DNA of 64,000 nucleotides from Trichostrongylus colubriformis. Its lineage: Eukaryota > Nematoda > Chromadorea > Rhabditida > Trichostrongylidae. The stretch's first letter is position 1; each line of letters starts with the position of its first letter. The stretch is taken from NCBI GenBank assembly GCA_963978905.1, contig OZ022260.1:13691725-13755724 (forward strand), given 5' to 3'. The notes beneath the pieces are model-generated. The model saw only the letters and a list, made by a program, of their open reading frames with translations, made no database searches and was not told where the DNA came from. The translations under genes were made by a program, and so were the position numbers. Of the stretch, positions 32,551-43,770 are shown one piece after another.

Positions 32551-33009
32551 AGACACCAGAAGGGGGTAATTTTGGCTTACGGTAGAACAGACGTAGTGTG
32601 GACGAGTTTAAGTGGCCGCCACTACACAAACTCGCCAATTTGACGCCTTGGCATGGTGCCAAAAGAAGATGTTCCTATTATAATTTTGTTTTTTCCTTTA
32701 CTTTTTACTTTGTTCTTTCTTATATTGTTTCTATATGTACATACATGAATGCTAATGTAGTTGGGAATGGCCACTCCACTGCGCTGGGGGTCAAGTGCTA
32801 CAACTGACGTTGGCCAGCGGCCCGACTCCTAAAGCGGACAACTCGGAAAGTCAGTGTGGTGGATGCGAATGGGGTGCGAATACACACCACAGCGTCGCGC
32901 TTTTGAGTCCGGATTTTTTCGACTATTATCGCTTCTAACCTTGAGTGTTCGTTACAAAATGCTCATTTCTTTGCATCTTCCTCTGGTTTCGGACCCCCTT
33001 CCGGTTCCT
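32551..33009. mobile_element. TTAA-flanked miniature element (first family)
   Basis: It starts AGACACCAGAAGGGGGTAA and ends CCCTTCCGGTTCCT, flanked by TTAA at 32547-32550 and 33010-33013. A copy at 46444-46900 is about 90% identical by eye over its whole length. The plus-strand frame starting MDEFKWPPLHKLANL recurs in both copies, but it reflects shared repeat sequence and has no recognisable function. Confidence 0.8.
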
Positions 33010-33234
33010 TTAAGGCGCGACGAGAAAGCGAAGCAAACAATCGATCGGTGCGACACCGCATCAGCCCCATGTCCCATAAAGGATGTCCCATAAAGGGTAA
33101 AGGTGAAGTTTTTTTGGCATTAATCTTAGTATTGCGGGATGCGCTGTGCATTCAAATTTTATCCAGCATAGTGGCCACAGGTGAATGCACTTTGGCCTTT
33201 ACAATGACTCGACTTGCGGAGGCCAGCCGATGTT

Positions 33235-33350
33235 CAAGTGAGTGCAGTTATCCTCCAGGTTTACTAACGCTGGGAAAATGGAAGGCATGGTTGACTTGGC
33301 GGGGGTTGACTGGAATTTGATCCCTGCTCCATGAGAGTGCGAATGGGCAC
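33235..33350 (-). repeat. SINE head fragment
   Basis: On the minus strand CTCATGGAGCAGGGATCAAA, then AACCATGCCTTCCATTT, follows the order seen at 58750-58815. B-box-like GGGATCAAATTCC is included. The tail is absent. Confidence 0.45.
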
Positions 33351-33359
33351 CACCTGCCA

Positions 33360-33904
33360 CTACACTTACACTACCTCCTCTCTCCCTGCGCCATTAACTC
33401 CTATCCAACCTTTGTAGAAGTTGCATAGATCAGCTCAGATCCAAATCTGCGTTTGAAATATGAGCAAAACCCAAATCTCGTAATCTGATGCTGTGAGACG
33501 AAAGTATTAGAAATGAGCTACGATCGCTATAGTGCCCCAGAGGCGTATTTTTCAGCATGAGTTTCGCTACACATAATCTTTTCTGAGCTCGGATGTTCGC
33601 TCACAGAGAACAGTGCCTCCGTATACGCTTTCGTTCCTTGCTCCTATCCCGGTGCTTAATCTGATCATTTTCCCTGACAAGCCTGGTACCAATCGACCTC
33701 TCCCTTGTCAATAGCATCTATTCCGCTGCTTCAACCCCGTTTGGATTCATATTAATACGCCTGACATTCTGCTAAAATGGTGAACAAGGTATGAGCTACT
33801 GAGACTAACAACAATGAGCTATGAGCGTACCACGCCCTCGGTCAAAGCCCAAATTTTTCGTCTGTTTTTCTTAAGAACGAGTTTTCCCAGGAATCAGATA
33901 TAAA
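33360..33904. other. fragment of a first-family element, otherwise nothing seen
   Basis: At about 33540-33655 the right third of a first-family TTAA element is present (TGAGTTTCGCTACACATAAT ... ATCCCGGTGCTTAAT). The rest shows nothing. Confidence 0.45.
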
Positions 33905-34438
33905 GACAGTGTTAGGGGTAATGTGGGTGATAAGAAATCCCAAAAGGAGCCATTTAGTGAACAACTACGGGTCTGAAAAGCCTATGCATGGCGAAATCCC
34001 CCGCGGAAGCCGCCCCGTTGAGCTGTGGCGGAGGCGGCCTCGTCACGGCAAGCCGCCTTTGTTCAGGGCAGCCCGCCTCCAGGCGACGTGATTAGTGGTT
34101 GGTCACGATGAGGTTGGTCAAGGAGATCGGCAGGATTGACAGTATCGCAGCGCGCTTTCTCACTTTTAGCTTGAAGCTCACCACATGAAAATAGATGCTG
34201 TCGCATTTCCGAACATCCCTTCATGTTTACGTCTTGGTAATGCCAATGAAAAACCTAAGCGGACTACCCTCCTCTTGACAGAAAGATCGTCCGCGCGTAG
34301 AACCAACGGTGGAAAGGGGTCCTCTTTCTCGGGTTTTTGGCCATTCCCATCCGTTTTTTCTCCACTGTCCTGTTACTAGGCATCTCGCTTTCACATTCAC
34401 CACTTCTTCTTTTCGTCCGAATTTTCCCTAAAGCTGCC
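33905..34438. mobile_element. TTAA-type miniature element (second family), joined to a third-family element
   Basis: It starts GACAGTGTTAGGGGTAATGT after TATAA and ends TTTCCCTAAAGCTGCC. The TTCAA at 34439-34443 is both its right edge and the left edge of 34444-34851. The interior contains a GC-rich segment with GAGCTGTGGCGGAGGCGGCC. Confidence 0.7.
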
Positions 34439-34443
34439 TTCAA

Positions 34444-34851
34444 AGGAATCGTCCGGAAAATCACCCATATATTTATGCTGTATTTGCCTAATAAGGGCCG
34501 CATGCAAACTTTCACGCAACAAAGTGTGAATCCGGCTAAGATACAGTACCACAAAGTCTCCCCTGGGTGGGCTGAGCCTCCGAGCAAGTGCCCACTACAT
34601 CATCCGCCGCGGTTGGGAACGGATGTGGGAATATTCACGTAACTTCCTGTCTCTACAGTGCGTTTTCGACCGCGGAGGACCACGGGGTGGGCATTGGCTC
34701 GGAGGTCTCGCCCACCCGGCCGAGACTTTGTGGTGCTGTATTTTGACCGAATTCTCACTTTTCCGCGTGAAACTTTGGATGCGGGCCTTATTAGGCAAAT
34801 ACAACATAAATAGGTGAGTAACAACAAACTCATTTCCCCTGGACGATTCCT
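34444..34851. mobile_element. TTAA-type foldback element (third family)
   Basis: Left end AGGAATCGTCCGGAAAATCA, right end GGACGATTCC, and inverted arms with GCCTAATAAGGGCCGCATG. The centre holds CCGCGGTTGGGAACGGA, as in 31953-32356. It shares its left junction with 33905-34438. Confidence 0.7.
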
Positions 34852-34859
34852 TTGAAACA

Positions 34860-35816
34860 GAAATACACGCTCTAGGAATACAGCTGTGTGACAAGATTAA
34901 CTCGGAACGTGTCACGATAATCCTAACCTAATACTGTGCCAAGCGATTATGCATTATGCATTTGTGACGTTGGCGTTGATGACGTCTTCCTATCGAAGGG
35001 AAAGCGTTGCATGTGCATTTATTGCCCACGTAAAATTGAGATTTACTATATTTAGTCACTACGCTAGGCATTTACTCAAAGAGCCAGGTGTTCTTCGTGA
35101 GAGCTTTGAGAAAAGGGGTAGTAGTTTGGCTTAGTCGGAAACCTTTTCACAGTCTCACTTTCCCAGAATACGAGTGCCACCGTTCGCCACTGTTCTATCA
35201 TCTGGGTGTGCACCCCTACGCCAGGATTTGCACCGCAGCGTATGGCGCGATGCGTGCGCGTTTGGGGTGCCGCTGTAGTCAGGTCTCAAAGCGATTATGG
35301 CAAGTGCATACGGTGCCATGGCATGAACGTGTAGTCGCCTTAGAACCCAACAGCGGCACTTCTAACTTGCACGCATGACGTTGCACGCCATGCCACGCAG
35401 TGCAAAATTTTGACGTGAAGTACTCTCTCCGTGCCACTTTAATTAGTTCCAGAAGATAGACAAAGCGCTCTCACGGAGAGATTTTCCAAAAGGAGTCAAA
35501 ATAGCTAGTGAAAAATTGGAATATTAGTCCCAAGGCTGTTAAGTAAGGAGACAAAGTGCAATCAGAGGGAGGTAGATTTGCATACAGTACGCAATGAACC
35601 GCATGACACGCCGAATTTCGCTGACGGTGTAGTCCGATTTTCTTCCCACCATCATCACGAGACAGGCAGTCAAAGATACGCAGTGGTAGTAGGCAACGGT
35701 GAGCGACAGTGAGCGACAGTGAGCGGCAATGGGCTACATCAAGGAGTAACAAAGGGCAAGAATACAGTGCTGTCATTACGACTACACTTTTGAGTAGTAA
35801 TACTGACTATTTGGAA
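34860..35816. other. no gene seen
   Basis: A GC-richer patch at 35200-35400 contains several GCATG/CATGC palindromic motifs and may be another small element. The minus frame at 35471-35776 shows no coding hallmarks. Confidence 0.35.
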
Positions 35817-35819
35817 TTA

Positions 35820-36117
35820 AAGAATAAAAATAGGGATAATGTGGGTAATGAAGACTGTTGTTGTCGGTCACTCAAGTAAGGATATGAAAAGAGTAAATGT
35901 GGCAAAATTCCAGGACAGGAGCGCCTCTGATCTTTGAAGGAGGCGCCTTATTCAACGGCCGACACTTTTATCTCAGCCTGCCCCTCCTGTGAATCAAGGG
36001 CGGGAAGAGGGTTTTACCCCCATGCGGGGTTTGGTTTTTTATTTATATTCACACTATTGAGCACCTCGGCTTTCATATTCAGTAAAATTTTCCCATTCGG
36101 CACGAATTAACCCTGCC
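35820..36117. mobile_element. TTAA-type miniature element
   Basis: It has TTAA on the left (GGAATTAAAG) and TTTAAAG on the right after AATTAACCCTGCC. The interior matches 46093-46439 (ATGTGGCAAAATTCCAGGA, GGAGGCGCC, TTGAGCACCTCGGC). Confidence 0.6.
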
Positions 36118-39044
36118 TTTAAAGAAATCGAGGGAGCGGCAAGGAAGTAAAGCCTATTTTAGAAGCCTGCCCCCTGTAACCGAACACTCGAGCTTAGAAA
36201 AGACTATGTGCTGCTGAAATCGCGCTGGAAAACGCGCCTTCAGGGCGCCATTGCGATTCTAGCGCGCATCACTTGAACTGCACGCTTAAGGCCGACACCA
36301 TTGTCATAAGGTGTCGCGTAGGAAGAATTCGGTTTCAACCATGATGATGTAAAACGAATGAAACGACACACAGCAACAAAATAAAACAATGAAAGGGAAA
36401 ATAAGTAAAAGAGTGAGAGAAAAAGAGTGCCTGCAACTGTACATACATATAATGAGAAAAACCCCAGTGAACTTTCACTCGACGACTTGGCAAGGCGTCA
36501 GGTGTGCTATTACCGCAAGTCAACGAACTGCAAGTCCATACCGTAAGCCGAAATTGGCTCTCCCAACATCTTTAGGTATTATACGGTCATCACCATAGAT
36601 ACCCATGCAATCAACATGAACACAACAGTAAATACGGGCGACAATGAGCGACAAAGGCGACACAACATGAACTCGGAATTGAATAAAGATAGATTCAACT
36701 ATATTTTTGGAATGATGTGCACACATCTTCGAGATTTAATACTAAAAACTCATTTTTATAAATCAAGGAACTATAGCAGTGCGTAGTGAGTCTCGCTGTG
36801 GTCAAGGCAGAGCGGCAATAATATCCAGTCAGTAGGCACGTTGTGAACAGCGATAGAACCTCATCGTCACAGCTGTTTTTCCATCAGCTGACCATGGCCG
36901 CAATAGTCTCCAATTGACACCAATAGCTGTAATAAACCCGTACAAAATAACCACTGGCACGACTGAGCCTACTTTATTAGGTTGATGGGGAATTATTGCG
37001 GCTTTTTGCAGGCTTTTTTGCCTATCTGGAAATTGGATTTTATGTCACTTTTGAAAATTGATTCCTCTGTCTGCTTTGGGCATTTAGATCGATGTTTAAT
37101 TTGTTGATCTAGATTACCTAGTGAATATCTTTGTCATTTCTGCGGAATTGTTGAAATAAATTTTTTTTAAAAAAGCGCTAATAGAACGTTAGCTTCAGTG
37201 AAAGAGGAATGCTCTAAACAGCACAGGCAGTATCTGCGGTTCTGCACCACGTGTATGCTTTCGAAGCAACACAGCCGACGATCCTACCCTATTCCCGAAT
37301 GAACAATCGGCTACAACTCTCATGATGGAAACCACCACGCAAACTGATGTCACTCGTTATTGAACCACACGATCGCCGCAGGGTCTCAACAATCACAACG
37401 ACCAAGAATCGACTTCATTTGCAATGCTAATTGTGTACGGCTCAGGTGGGGGTGGTGTGGCGGTGGCGGCGGCGGCGTGGGACGAGAATCTGAGTGAAGA
37501 TGTGTGCAGGTGGTCATTAATCGATTACACTCAATCCTCCAAAAGCACCACCAATTGTCGTTGTTGAATTACTTTGAATTGGCTCAAGCTTAGTTCTAGC
37601 CATATCGACAAAGTCAGCAAAACAACTTACTGCCCAGGAATGTGCGCAGAAAGGCACAGAAAAGGGAAAAAGTGGGATATTTGGGGTTCCGTTTTTCGCC
37701 GACGATCACCTCATTCCTTCATGAGGTTTATGATATTCATAAATATCAGGTGAGCTTTTAGAAAATTTCTGGAAAGGCAACAGTTCCTGTTGTAGTTACT
37801 TACCAGGGGCCGCATGTAAAGTTTCACAAAAAAATAGTTATTTGGCTAAGATAGGACTCTTTGAAGTGACGTTCAGGGGGATGGGTCGTCCGAGCGGGTG
37901 GAGCCACAAGGGCTCGCGTAACAAAGAGGCGACGCTCACGTGGTGAGGGACGCAGAGTGAGAAGCAAATCCATACCGGACGCGAGAATTTGAACTAACCC
38001 GACGCTGGCGACTGTTCAAATATTACTCGGCGAGAAATTGAACGAGTTCCTCCTTTTTCAGTTTTTTTCGATTTTGCCGTGGAACCAAGGAAATTTCTCT
38101 GTTACATTCGTGTTTCTGTTCATGTGCTGTATCTAGTACAGCGATTTCAAGAGTAATTAGAGCAACGGAATTTTCGTGGATTCTCTTAAAGGCACCGCAG
38201 AAAGGCAATAAAGGAAGCCGTTTGGAAACACTATTCTCTGTAAGCGGGGATTTGAGCCCAGAAGAGATGTGTAGCGAAATTCGCCTTGAAAACGAGCCTT
38301 TTGGGCACTTTTACGATCCTAGCCCGCTTCAACCAAACTGCACGCTTCACTGCTCGAGTTGCTAGAGAAATGGGAACTGATTCCGTCCATGATGAAGTCA
38401 AGCAAATGAAACAACAAACGGAAACAAATAAGTGAAGCAATGAAAGGGAGAAGAAGCGAAGAAGTATGAAAAACGGTATAATTTTGAAAATATCCGATGA
38501 ATTGCTAATCAATGCCTTGGTAAGGCGTCGTGTGTGAAATAGCCGGACTATAACCCTTGGCCATAATTGCTCTCTCCCGGTGTCTCTAAACGAGAACTGA
38601 TTGAGAATAAAAAATGAAAGCAAATCTCGAAATATGTAGCCAACAGGAAAACACAAGAAAAACTAGAATGGCTGTTAAAATGAAAACTGTAGTGTGGTAG
38701 ACTCGCACATGGAAAACTTTGAAGTAAAAATCCGAAAAAATTCGGTAAGGGTGGGGCATGACAAGTTCAGATAAAAAGTTAGGATCGATTACGACCCAAA
38801 CCACTCAAGCCTTCCTTTCCAATGGACTTGGTCAAGTGGAAGCAATACTGCAAGTATCTGCGAACTTAGTTGCATAGAGCGTTGCCCTTAACAGCCCATC
38901 ACGCAGATACTGCACAGGAGAGCCTGTCTGTCAACTACAACTTTCTGGACTGGTAAACTCATATGAGGCTGAGTAGTAAACTAAAGATTTTGATACAGTA
39001 GCAACTGCCTAGCGCGCGTGAAATAGACATTCGTTTCATAATTT
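36118..39044. other. degenerate miniature-element remains, no firm gene
   Basis: First-family interior modules (CCATTGCGATTCTAGCGCGC and the diverged relative TTACGATCCTAGCCCGC) recur at about 36190-36700 and 38270-38600. A third-family arm lies at 37795-37930 (GGGGCCGCATGTAAAGTTTC). A GC-rich patch at 37445-37490 would encode a proline run on the minus strand, with an ATG-led 28-codon frame (MARTKLEPIQSNSTTTIGG) just upstream on that strand; no gene could be built. Confidence 0.4.
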
Positions 39045-39588
39045 CAAGGACAGCATTGAGAGTAATGTGGTTACTGATGAATCTCTGAAAGAAGTCGCTC
39101 ACATGGAAATTAGGGAGCTATGAAGCCTATTCATGTCGAAACCCCGTGGTAAAAAGCGCGCCCTCGAGCTGTAGAGACAGTTAACAGCTGACTCCCGTAT
39201 ATGACAGACTACGCCTTCAGACGACGAGACTCCTGATTGGCTACGGTGGGAGTATCCAAGGAGATGCGGTAGGGTTGAAGGTGTCGCGGCGTGCTTTCGC
39301 AGTTTTAGCTTGAAGCTCACTCCAGAAAATAGACGCTGGTGTATTCCCAAACATCCTTACCGGTTGACGACTTGGCAACATGTCAGTGGAAAGCCGTCTC
39401 CGGACTAACCACCTCTTGACGAAAAGGTCATCCGCGTCGAGAATCTACGGTGGAAAGGGGTCTTATTTTTCGAGTTGGCCATTTCCTTCCGTTTTTGCCT
39501 CACCATCGTATTACTAAGCACCTCTTCTTTCATATTCACTGCATTTTCCGATACGTCCGAGCTTCCCCTTTCGCTGCCTTGAAGCGAA
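39045..39588. mobile_element. TTAA-type miniature element (second family)
   Basis: It starts AAGGACAGCATTGAGAGTAA and ends CCCCTTTCGCTGCCTT. The interior closely follows 15735-16264 (GAGACTCCTGATTGGCTACG, AGCTTGAAGCTCACTCCAG). No gene. Confidence 0.65.
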
Positions 39589-40937
39589 AATCGAATACGT
39601 GGCACATTACGACGGGATTTATCAATAACGAGCACCTCACATTATAAGACGGGGCAAATACATGACATAGAGGTATTTATCAGAAAAAGAAAACGTTTTA
39701 GGAACTTCCCACCGAGAACTCTAATATAGATTCAGAAGCCCGTAGGAGTGGCCCGATACCGGATATGTCGTAGCTGGCCGCGGGGGCTCGATGTATGTCA
39801 TTAATATCCAAGTAACATGCAGATTTTGATAAATAATAAACCAATCACGCCGCCTTCACCCGCGCTCACCCTCAAAATATACACCGAGGAGCCGCTGACT
39901 CGTCAGCCCGTCCATGACGCCCATATCAAGTTACATAAGCGCCTTTGAAAGTGCGTCTCACATATAAAAAAGCGAGGAGGAATTGATTTCAATGTTTTCT
40001 CAGGATAAGCCATACAGTTGTCTTTTATTCAAAATGATAGCAGCGTTTGAATGAGCCCTTAACTTTGATGCGTTAGTAGCGCCACGTGCTCTGCTGCTGC
40101 TGCCGCCGCTGCCCCAGCACACCACCTACGCCTGAGGTCAATAATGGGAGGAGCATGGGAATGAGAGTGCCAGGAAATAAAAATAAAACACTACAGCGCG
40201 AGCTGACGCACAGCAGCAATAAAGACTCAGCTCTACCCTACCCTAACCTCATAACCTTACCATACCCCAAAACCCGTTATTTGATACCTCGTTAACTACA
40301 CATAAAGATCCCATTTGCACTTTTTTTATCTATACACAATAAAATAGAGTGATATGAGTTTCAAAAAACCTAACAGTCCAATAATCGTCAAAAACTATTA
40401 CAGTAATTCAACAGCTGTTTTGCATATTCCAAAATTCAGAACTGAAAGAAAGCTGGAAGGCAGTGCTTGGCTTTTAAAATGAGATAATTAATGAATTAAA
40501 ATAAAAGAGACATAAAAGATCAAATCTTTTCGACAGATCAATCCTTGGGCACAAAAAATGTCCGCATTGAGCACATGAATCACTGGTAACGACTGGTAAA
40601 GAGCAGGGTGTAATAGAGGCAGAAGGGCAGACGTCCTTTGCCTCTTAATAACCACCACATGAGACACATGTGGGGACCGAAAGAAGACGAGCAGCGGCTA
40701 TAGCCACAATACAAAAGAAATGAATTCCCAGAACGGCCAGCGTGATATTGGCTTGAATGGCCGGGCCGGTAGGGCAGGCTAGGCTGCTGCTTGTGGTCGG
40801 TTTGATAGTGCGTATTAGCCACAGCGCGCCGTAGCGAGCAAGCGAGCCAGCTAGAGAGAGAGGGAGTCAAACATGTGCGGAATCGATGCACATATAAGGA
40901 GGAGTGGGTGGGGGAGGAAGGGGTGGAGGAAGAGCGC
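39589..40937. other. no gene seen
   Basis: It holds (CCCTA)-like degenerate motifs near 40235-40285 and AT-rich DNA. The 174-codon minus frame 40580-41104 is treated as a shadow or chance frame, since a better exon in another frame overlaps its 5' part. Confidence 0.35.
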
Positions 40938-41165
40938 TCAGTGGGGCTCGGGCAGCGCCACAGCAGCGACGGCAGCGGCACCACCCGAACGATGACGATG
41001 ATGCAGATCATACGACACGAACGAAGGCCGAACGCGGCCATCATGACGTGATGGTGGTGGTGGTGATGAACGTCGAGGCGTAGGAGGAAGGCGCCAGCCG
41101 GCATCAGCGTCTGTAACGCTTTTTCTGCTGCTACTGGTGCCTAATGGTCCACCCACGTCCACCCT
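40938..41165 (-). CDS. candidate terminal exon, Pro/Arg/Ser-rich C-terminus
   Basis: After acceptor TTGTTATTAG, a phase-0 frame of 75 codons runs to TGA at 40938. It begins RVDVGGPLGTSSSRKS, passes GWRLPPTPRRSSPPPPSR and ends in an Ala/Val-rich tail. The GC content is well above the surroundings, as in exons of this gene-poor DNA. The PPTP-type proline motif occurs in many cytoplasmic tails; no gene is assigned. Upstream exons on the minus strand were not found. The overlapping frame at 40580-41104 is less protein-like. Confidence 0.35.
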   Translation of the reverse strand, partial: RVDVGGPLGTSSSRKSVTDADAGWRLPPTPRRSSPPPPSRHDGRVRPSFVSYDLHHRHRSGGAAAVAAVALPEPH

Positions 41166-41424
41166 CTAATAACAATATGTCGCGTCGCCCTCAGTCTGCG
41201 CCGGGATAAAGGCATATTCACAGTGCTCGTGCTGGGAGCACGATCATCGATCTTAAAGTTGAGAGAGAGGGATCAGTGCCGTCGGAGTGTGCCACACAGT
41301 GGAACCCTAGGTTCCTAAACACAAGCGAAAAGACACATAAAAAACCTTCTCATAGGACAGTCAAGTTTCCCGGTGAGGCTCCAAAAAGGCCCTTGTAAGT
41401 GGGGAAGGAAATTTCGATCGCTTG

Positions 41425-41578
41425 GGCCGCCAACAGACTTTGCGATTTTGCGGTGTCGCGGCTCCGCACGCGATGTTGCGGCATTCCACAATTTCAAGGT
41501 CGTAATATCGCGTGCGAAAGAGCGACGCCGCGAAGTCGCAGAATCACAAAATCGATAAATCCAAGGCCTGATGGTGGT
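41425..41578. mobile_element. palindromic TAA-type MITE copy
   Basis: GGGCCGCCAACAGACTTTGC on the left and GGCCTGATGGTGGTC on the right are inverted relatives of the ends at 12642-12827. The interior GCGTGCGAAAGAGCGACGCC is shared. Flanks are TTG and TTA. Confidence 0.6.
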
Positions 41579-41603
41579 CTTACTGGGTTCAGAAATTTGT
41601 TCG

Positions 41604-41939
41604 ATGGCAGACACCAAAGAACGCCCATGTAATCTATCAAACAGAGCAAAAAAGGTGAGAAATCGTTCATAAGCTCACAAGTCCCGTGCTCTTGGAGAGA
41701 GTTGAGATCACAAACGTGACTTTGCGGTGCTTCTTTTTTAGCCTCAAGAAGTGAGCTCGGAAATCATCCGAAGATGGTTGGCAGTGTATGAGAGCCGGTT
41801 TGCTCTTGAAAGGAGCACGAAAAATGATGATTGCCGCAGAGACGATGAGCGGAAAAAGTATATTCATCTCGGAAGGATGAAACCACCAACATCAAAATTG
41901 CTCTCATGTTTAAAAAACGACAGCAAAAATTTAAATTAG
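41604..41939 (+). CDS. candidate two-exon gene for an 82-residue protein
   Basis: Exon 1 (41604-41654) runs from ATG to the donor AAG|GTGAGA. Exon 2 (41742-41939) follows acceptor TTCTTTTTTAG. The join is phase 0 and the frame ends at TAG 41937-41939, giving 82 residues. GGTTCAG lies 12 bp before the ATG and would serve as a trans-splice acceptor. The product starts MADTKERPCNLSNRAKKPQE and is basic and helix-prone (EIIRRWLAVYESRFALER). No domain or signal peptide is seen and no family is recognised. A palindromic MITE ends 25 bp upstream of the ATG. Chance is possible, but start, donor, 87-bp intron, acceptor and stop all agree. Confidence 0.4.
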
Positions 41940-42109
41940 TTACGAATCGAAACCATTTGTCAGTGAAGCTAAGAAATAGCGGAGAAGTTGCTTACCACTA
42001 CAGATACCGTTTATCACCACAGTACTAAACCTGGAATTAAGAGCCAAAGTTAGAATCACGTTAAAATTAGAGACTCACTCACGATCCATACGCATCTAAA
42101 ACAAGTTAA

Positions 42110-42491
42110 AGGAATCGTGCATGGAAAAATAAGTTTTTATGCTTTCCATATATTTATTTTGTAACCGTCCAATGTATGCCGCACGCAAAGTTTAACGTGA
42201 AAAAATGTGAATCCGGCTAAGATACAGCACCACAAGCTCTTGGCCGGGTGGGCGGGGCCTCCGAGCATGTGCCCACCCCGCGGTCGGGACGCATTGTAGG
42301 AACAGCAATTTGGGCGGACGACGGGGCTTTTACTCGGAAACCCCGCCCACTCGGCCAAGAATTTGGGGAGCTCATCTTACTCGTATTCTCACTTATTAGC
42401 GTGAAACTTTGCATGCGGCCCTTACTGGGTAAATACAACATGAGTATAAGAGTAACAAAAGAAGTAATTTGCCGTGAACAATCCCTTCGAG
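42110..42491. mobile_element. TTAA-type foldback element (third family)
   Basis: TTAA at 42106-42109 precedes AGGAATCGTGCATGGAAAA. The right end GAACAATCCCTTCGAG is diverged. Inverted arms contain GAATCCGGCTAAGATACAG and GCATGCGGCCCTTACTGGG. The centre is GC-rich. Confidence 0.6.
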
Positions 42492-43253
42492 ATTTTAAGT
42501 AATACATCCATCACAACGGTTGCTGGCAGCCAAATTTTATTGAGCGTGAAATAAAATGCATCGTGGTGCAAGTTTGCAATCAATCGATAGAATGCTATTT
42601 TTACATTTTCATTTATGTTGCAAACAGTTCCCGTGCTGATCGCTGGAACCACCACCAATCAGCTTTTTTGGATGCTAGTGGGGTTTCAAATACTGATTGG
42701 AAATAAGGGTTACGGTATATCATTACGACAGATTCAGATATTACCATATAATCCTGAGTGACAGAGAAGCAATCTGGTACCCGTGAAAATTTCTAAAAGA
42801 ATGGAAGAGCAGGGATTCAGGACCCTGCAGATGGCAGCTATTGAGTCAAGAGTTTCTCAAGATCATGGTTCTGTCAGAACCAGGACTGAACGCAGTTGGA
42901 ATAACAACCTACCAACTCCTAAAAGTACTCCAGTCTACCGAGAGCAATCTCCGCTCCGTCAGCCTCAATTTACTCCAGCTGGCGTATCCAGCTCCCATAT
43001 CTGCTTTTCGTAGGGGTGGTGGGATGATTGAAAACACTCGCAACTAACAAATGACGGATACATGGGGTCGGACCACTTGGTAACGGAGCAAAGTGAGTCA
43101 TCGCCGCTATTTTTCACTAATCGCTCGTTTAAAATGTTTTTACACAGGGATCTCGCGCCTCTGTCGACCAGAATCATATCATGTAAGTCTGACAGTAGGT
43201 CAGTTACGGGGGTGTGCCTAAAGAGCTTTAAGTGACTAGGTGACAACGAATCC
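42492..43253. other. overlapping open frames, unresolved
   Basis: Two plus frames (42783-43013 and 42841-43047) overlap, and a minus frame (42965-43246) lies beside them. The second plus frame after GGGATTCAG is the more protein-like (FLKIMVLSEPGLNAVGITTY). Without splice partners I cannot choose; it may be a diverged transposon or gene relic. Confidence 0.25.
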
Positions 43254-43257
43254 TTAA

Positions 43258-43630
43258 AGACACCGGGAAGGTGAATTTGGCAGATTATGGAATATCGAAG
43301 TAGGAGAGCTCAGCAGTGTAATACTGGAGAAAGTAAAATGGCGAAAGACCCGAGATAAGTATTCCAAAAACCCTTTTCGTTCATGATCCTCTGCGTCACT
43401 AGCCGAATTTAGATTGCAGTCGGGCGAGAGGCTAAGCAAGTCGGCCACGGACAATGTTTCGTAAAATGAACGGCAGAACAACTCGCTGTGCTGCGGGTTC
43501 ATGAAATGGCCACAAGGCACGCTTTTTCCGTGCGAGATTCACCACACATAGTCTATTTCGAAGTGGTATGTTTGTTTTCACTGATCATGTGATTGCAGTT
43601 CTCGCTTTCTCTTCACCCCTCCAGGTGTCT
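43258..43630. mobile_element. TTAA-type miniature element (first family)
   Basis: TTAA 43254-43257 precedes AGACACCGGGAAGGTGAAT. The right end reads ACCCCTCCAGGTGTCTTCGA. The interior GGAGAGCTCAGCAGTGTAAT matches other family members. Confidence 0.65.
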
Positions 43631-43699
43631 TCGACTGCGGTGAGAACAGCACAGCTTTCAACGGTGCTTTGCAACTTCACATCGTTGAGGATTATAGAG

Positions 43700-43770
43700 A
43701 AACAGTATGGTGGACAAGCTTCAAGTAGAATTCAAATGTGTGGCGCATCCCCAGAAGAGGAGATTATCCA
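43700..43770 (+). repeat. SINE tail fragment
   Basis: AATTCAAATGTGTGGCGCAT and CCCCAGAAGAGGAGATTATC match the 3' part of the SINE-like family (compare 58930-58975). Confidence 0.45.

Noticed and set aside
32598..32807. 69-codon frame conserved between 32.6 and 46.5 kb
   Set aside because: Conservation reflects two recent copies of one transposon; both lack coding hallmarks.
40580..41104. 174-codon minus frame with a His run
   Set aside because: The overlapping frame at 40938-41165 has an acceptor and better composition; this one looks like its shadow.
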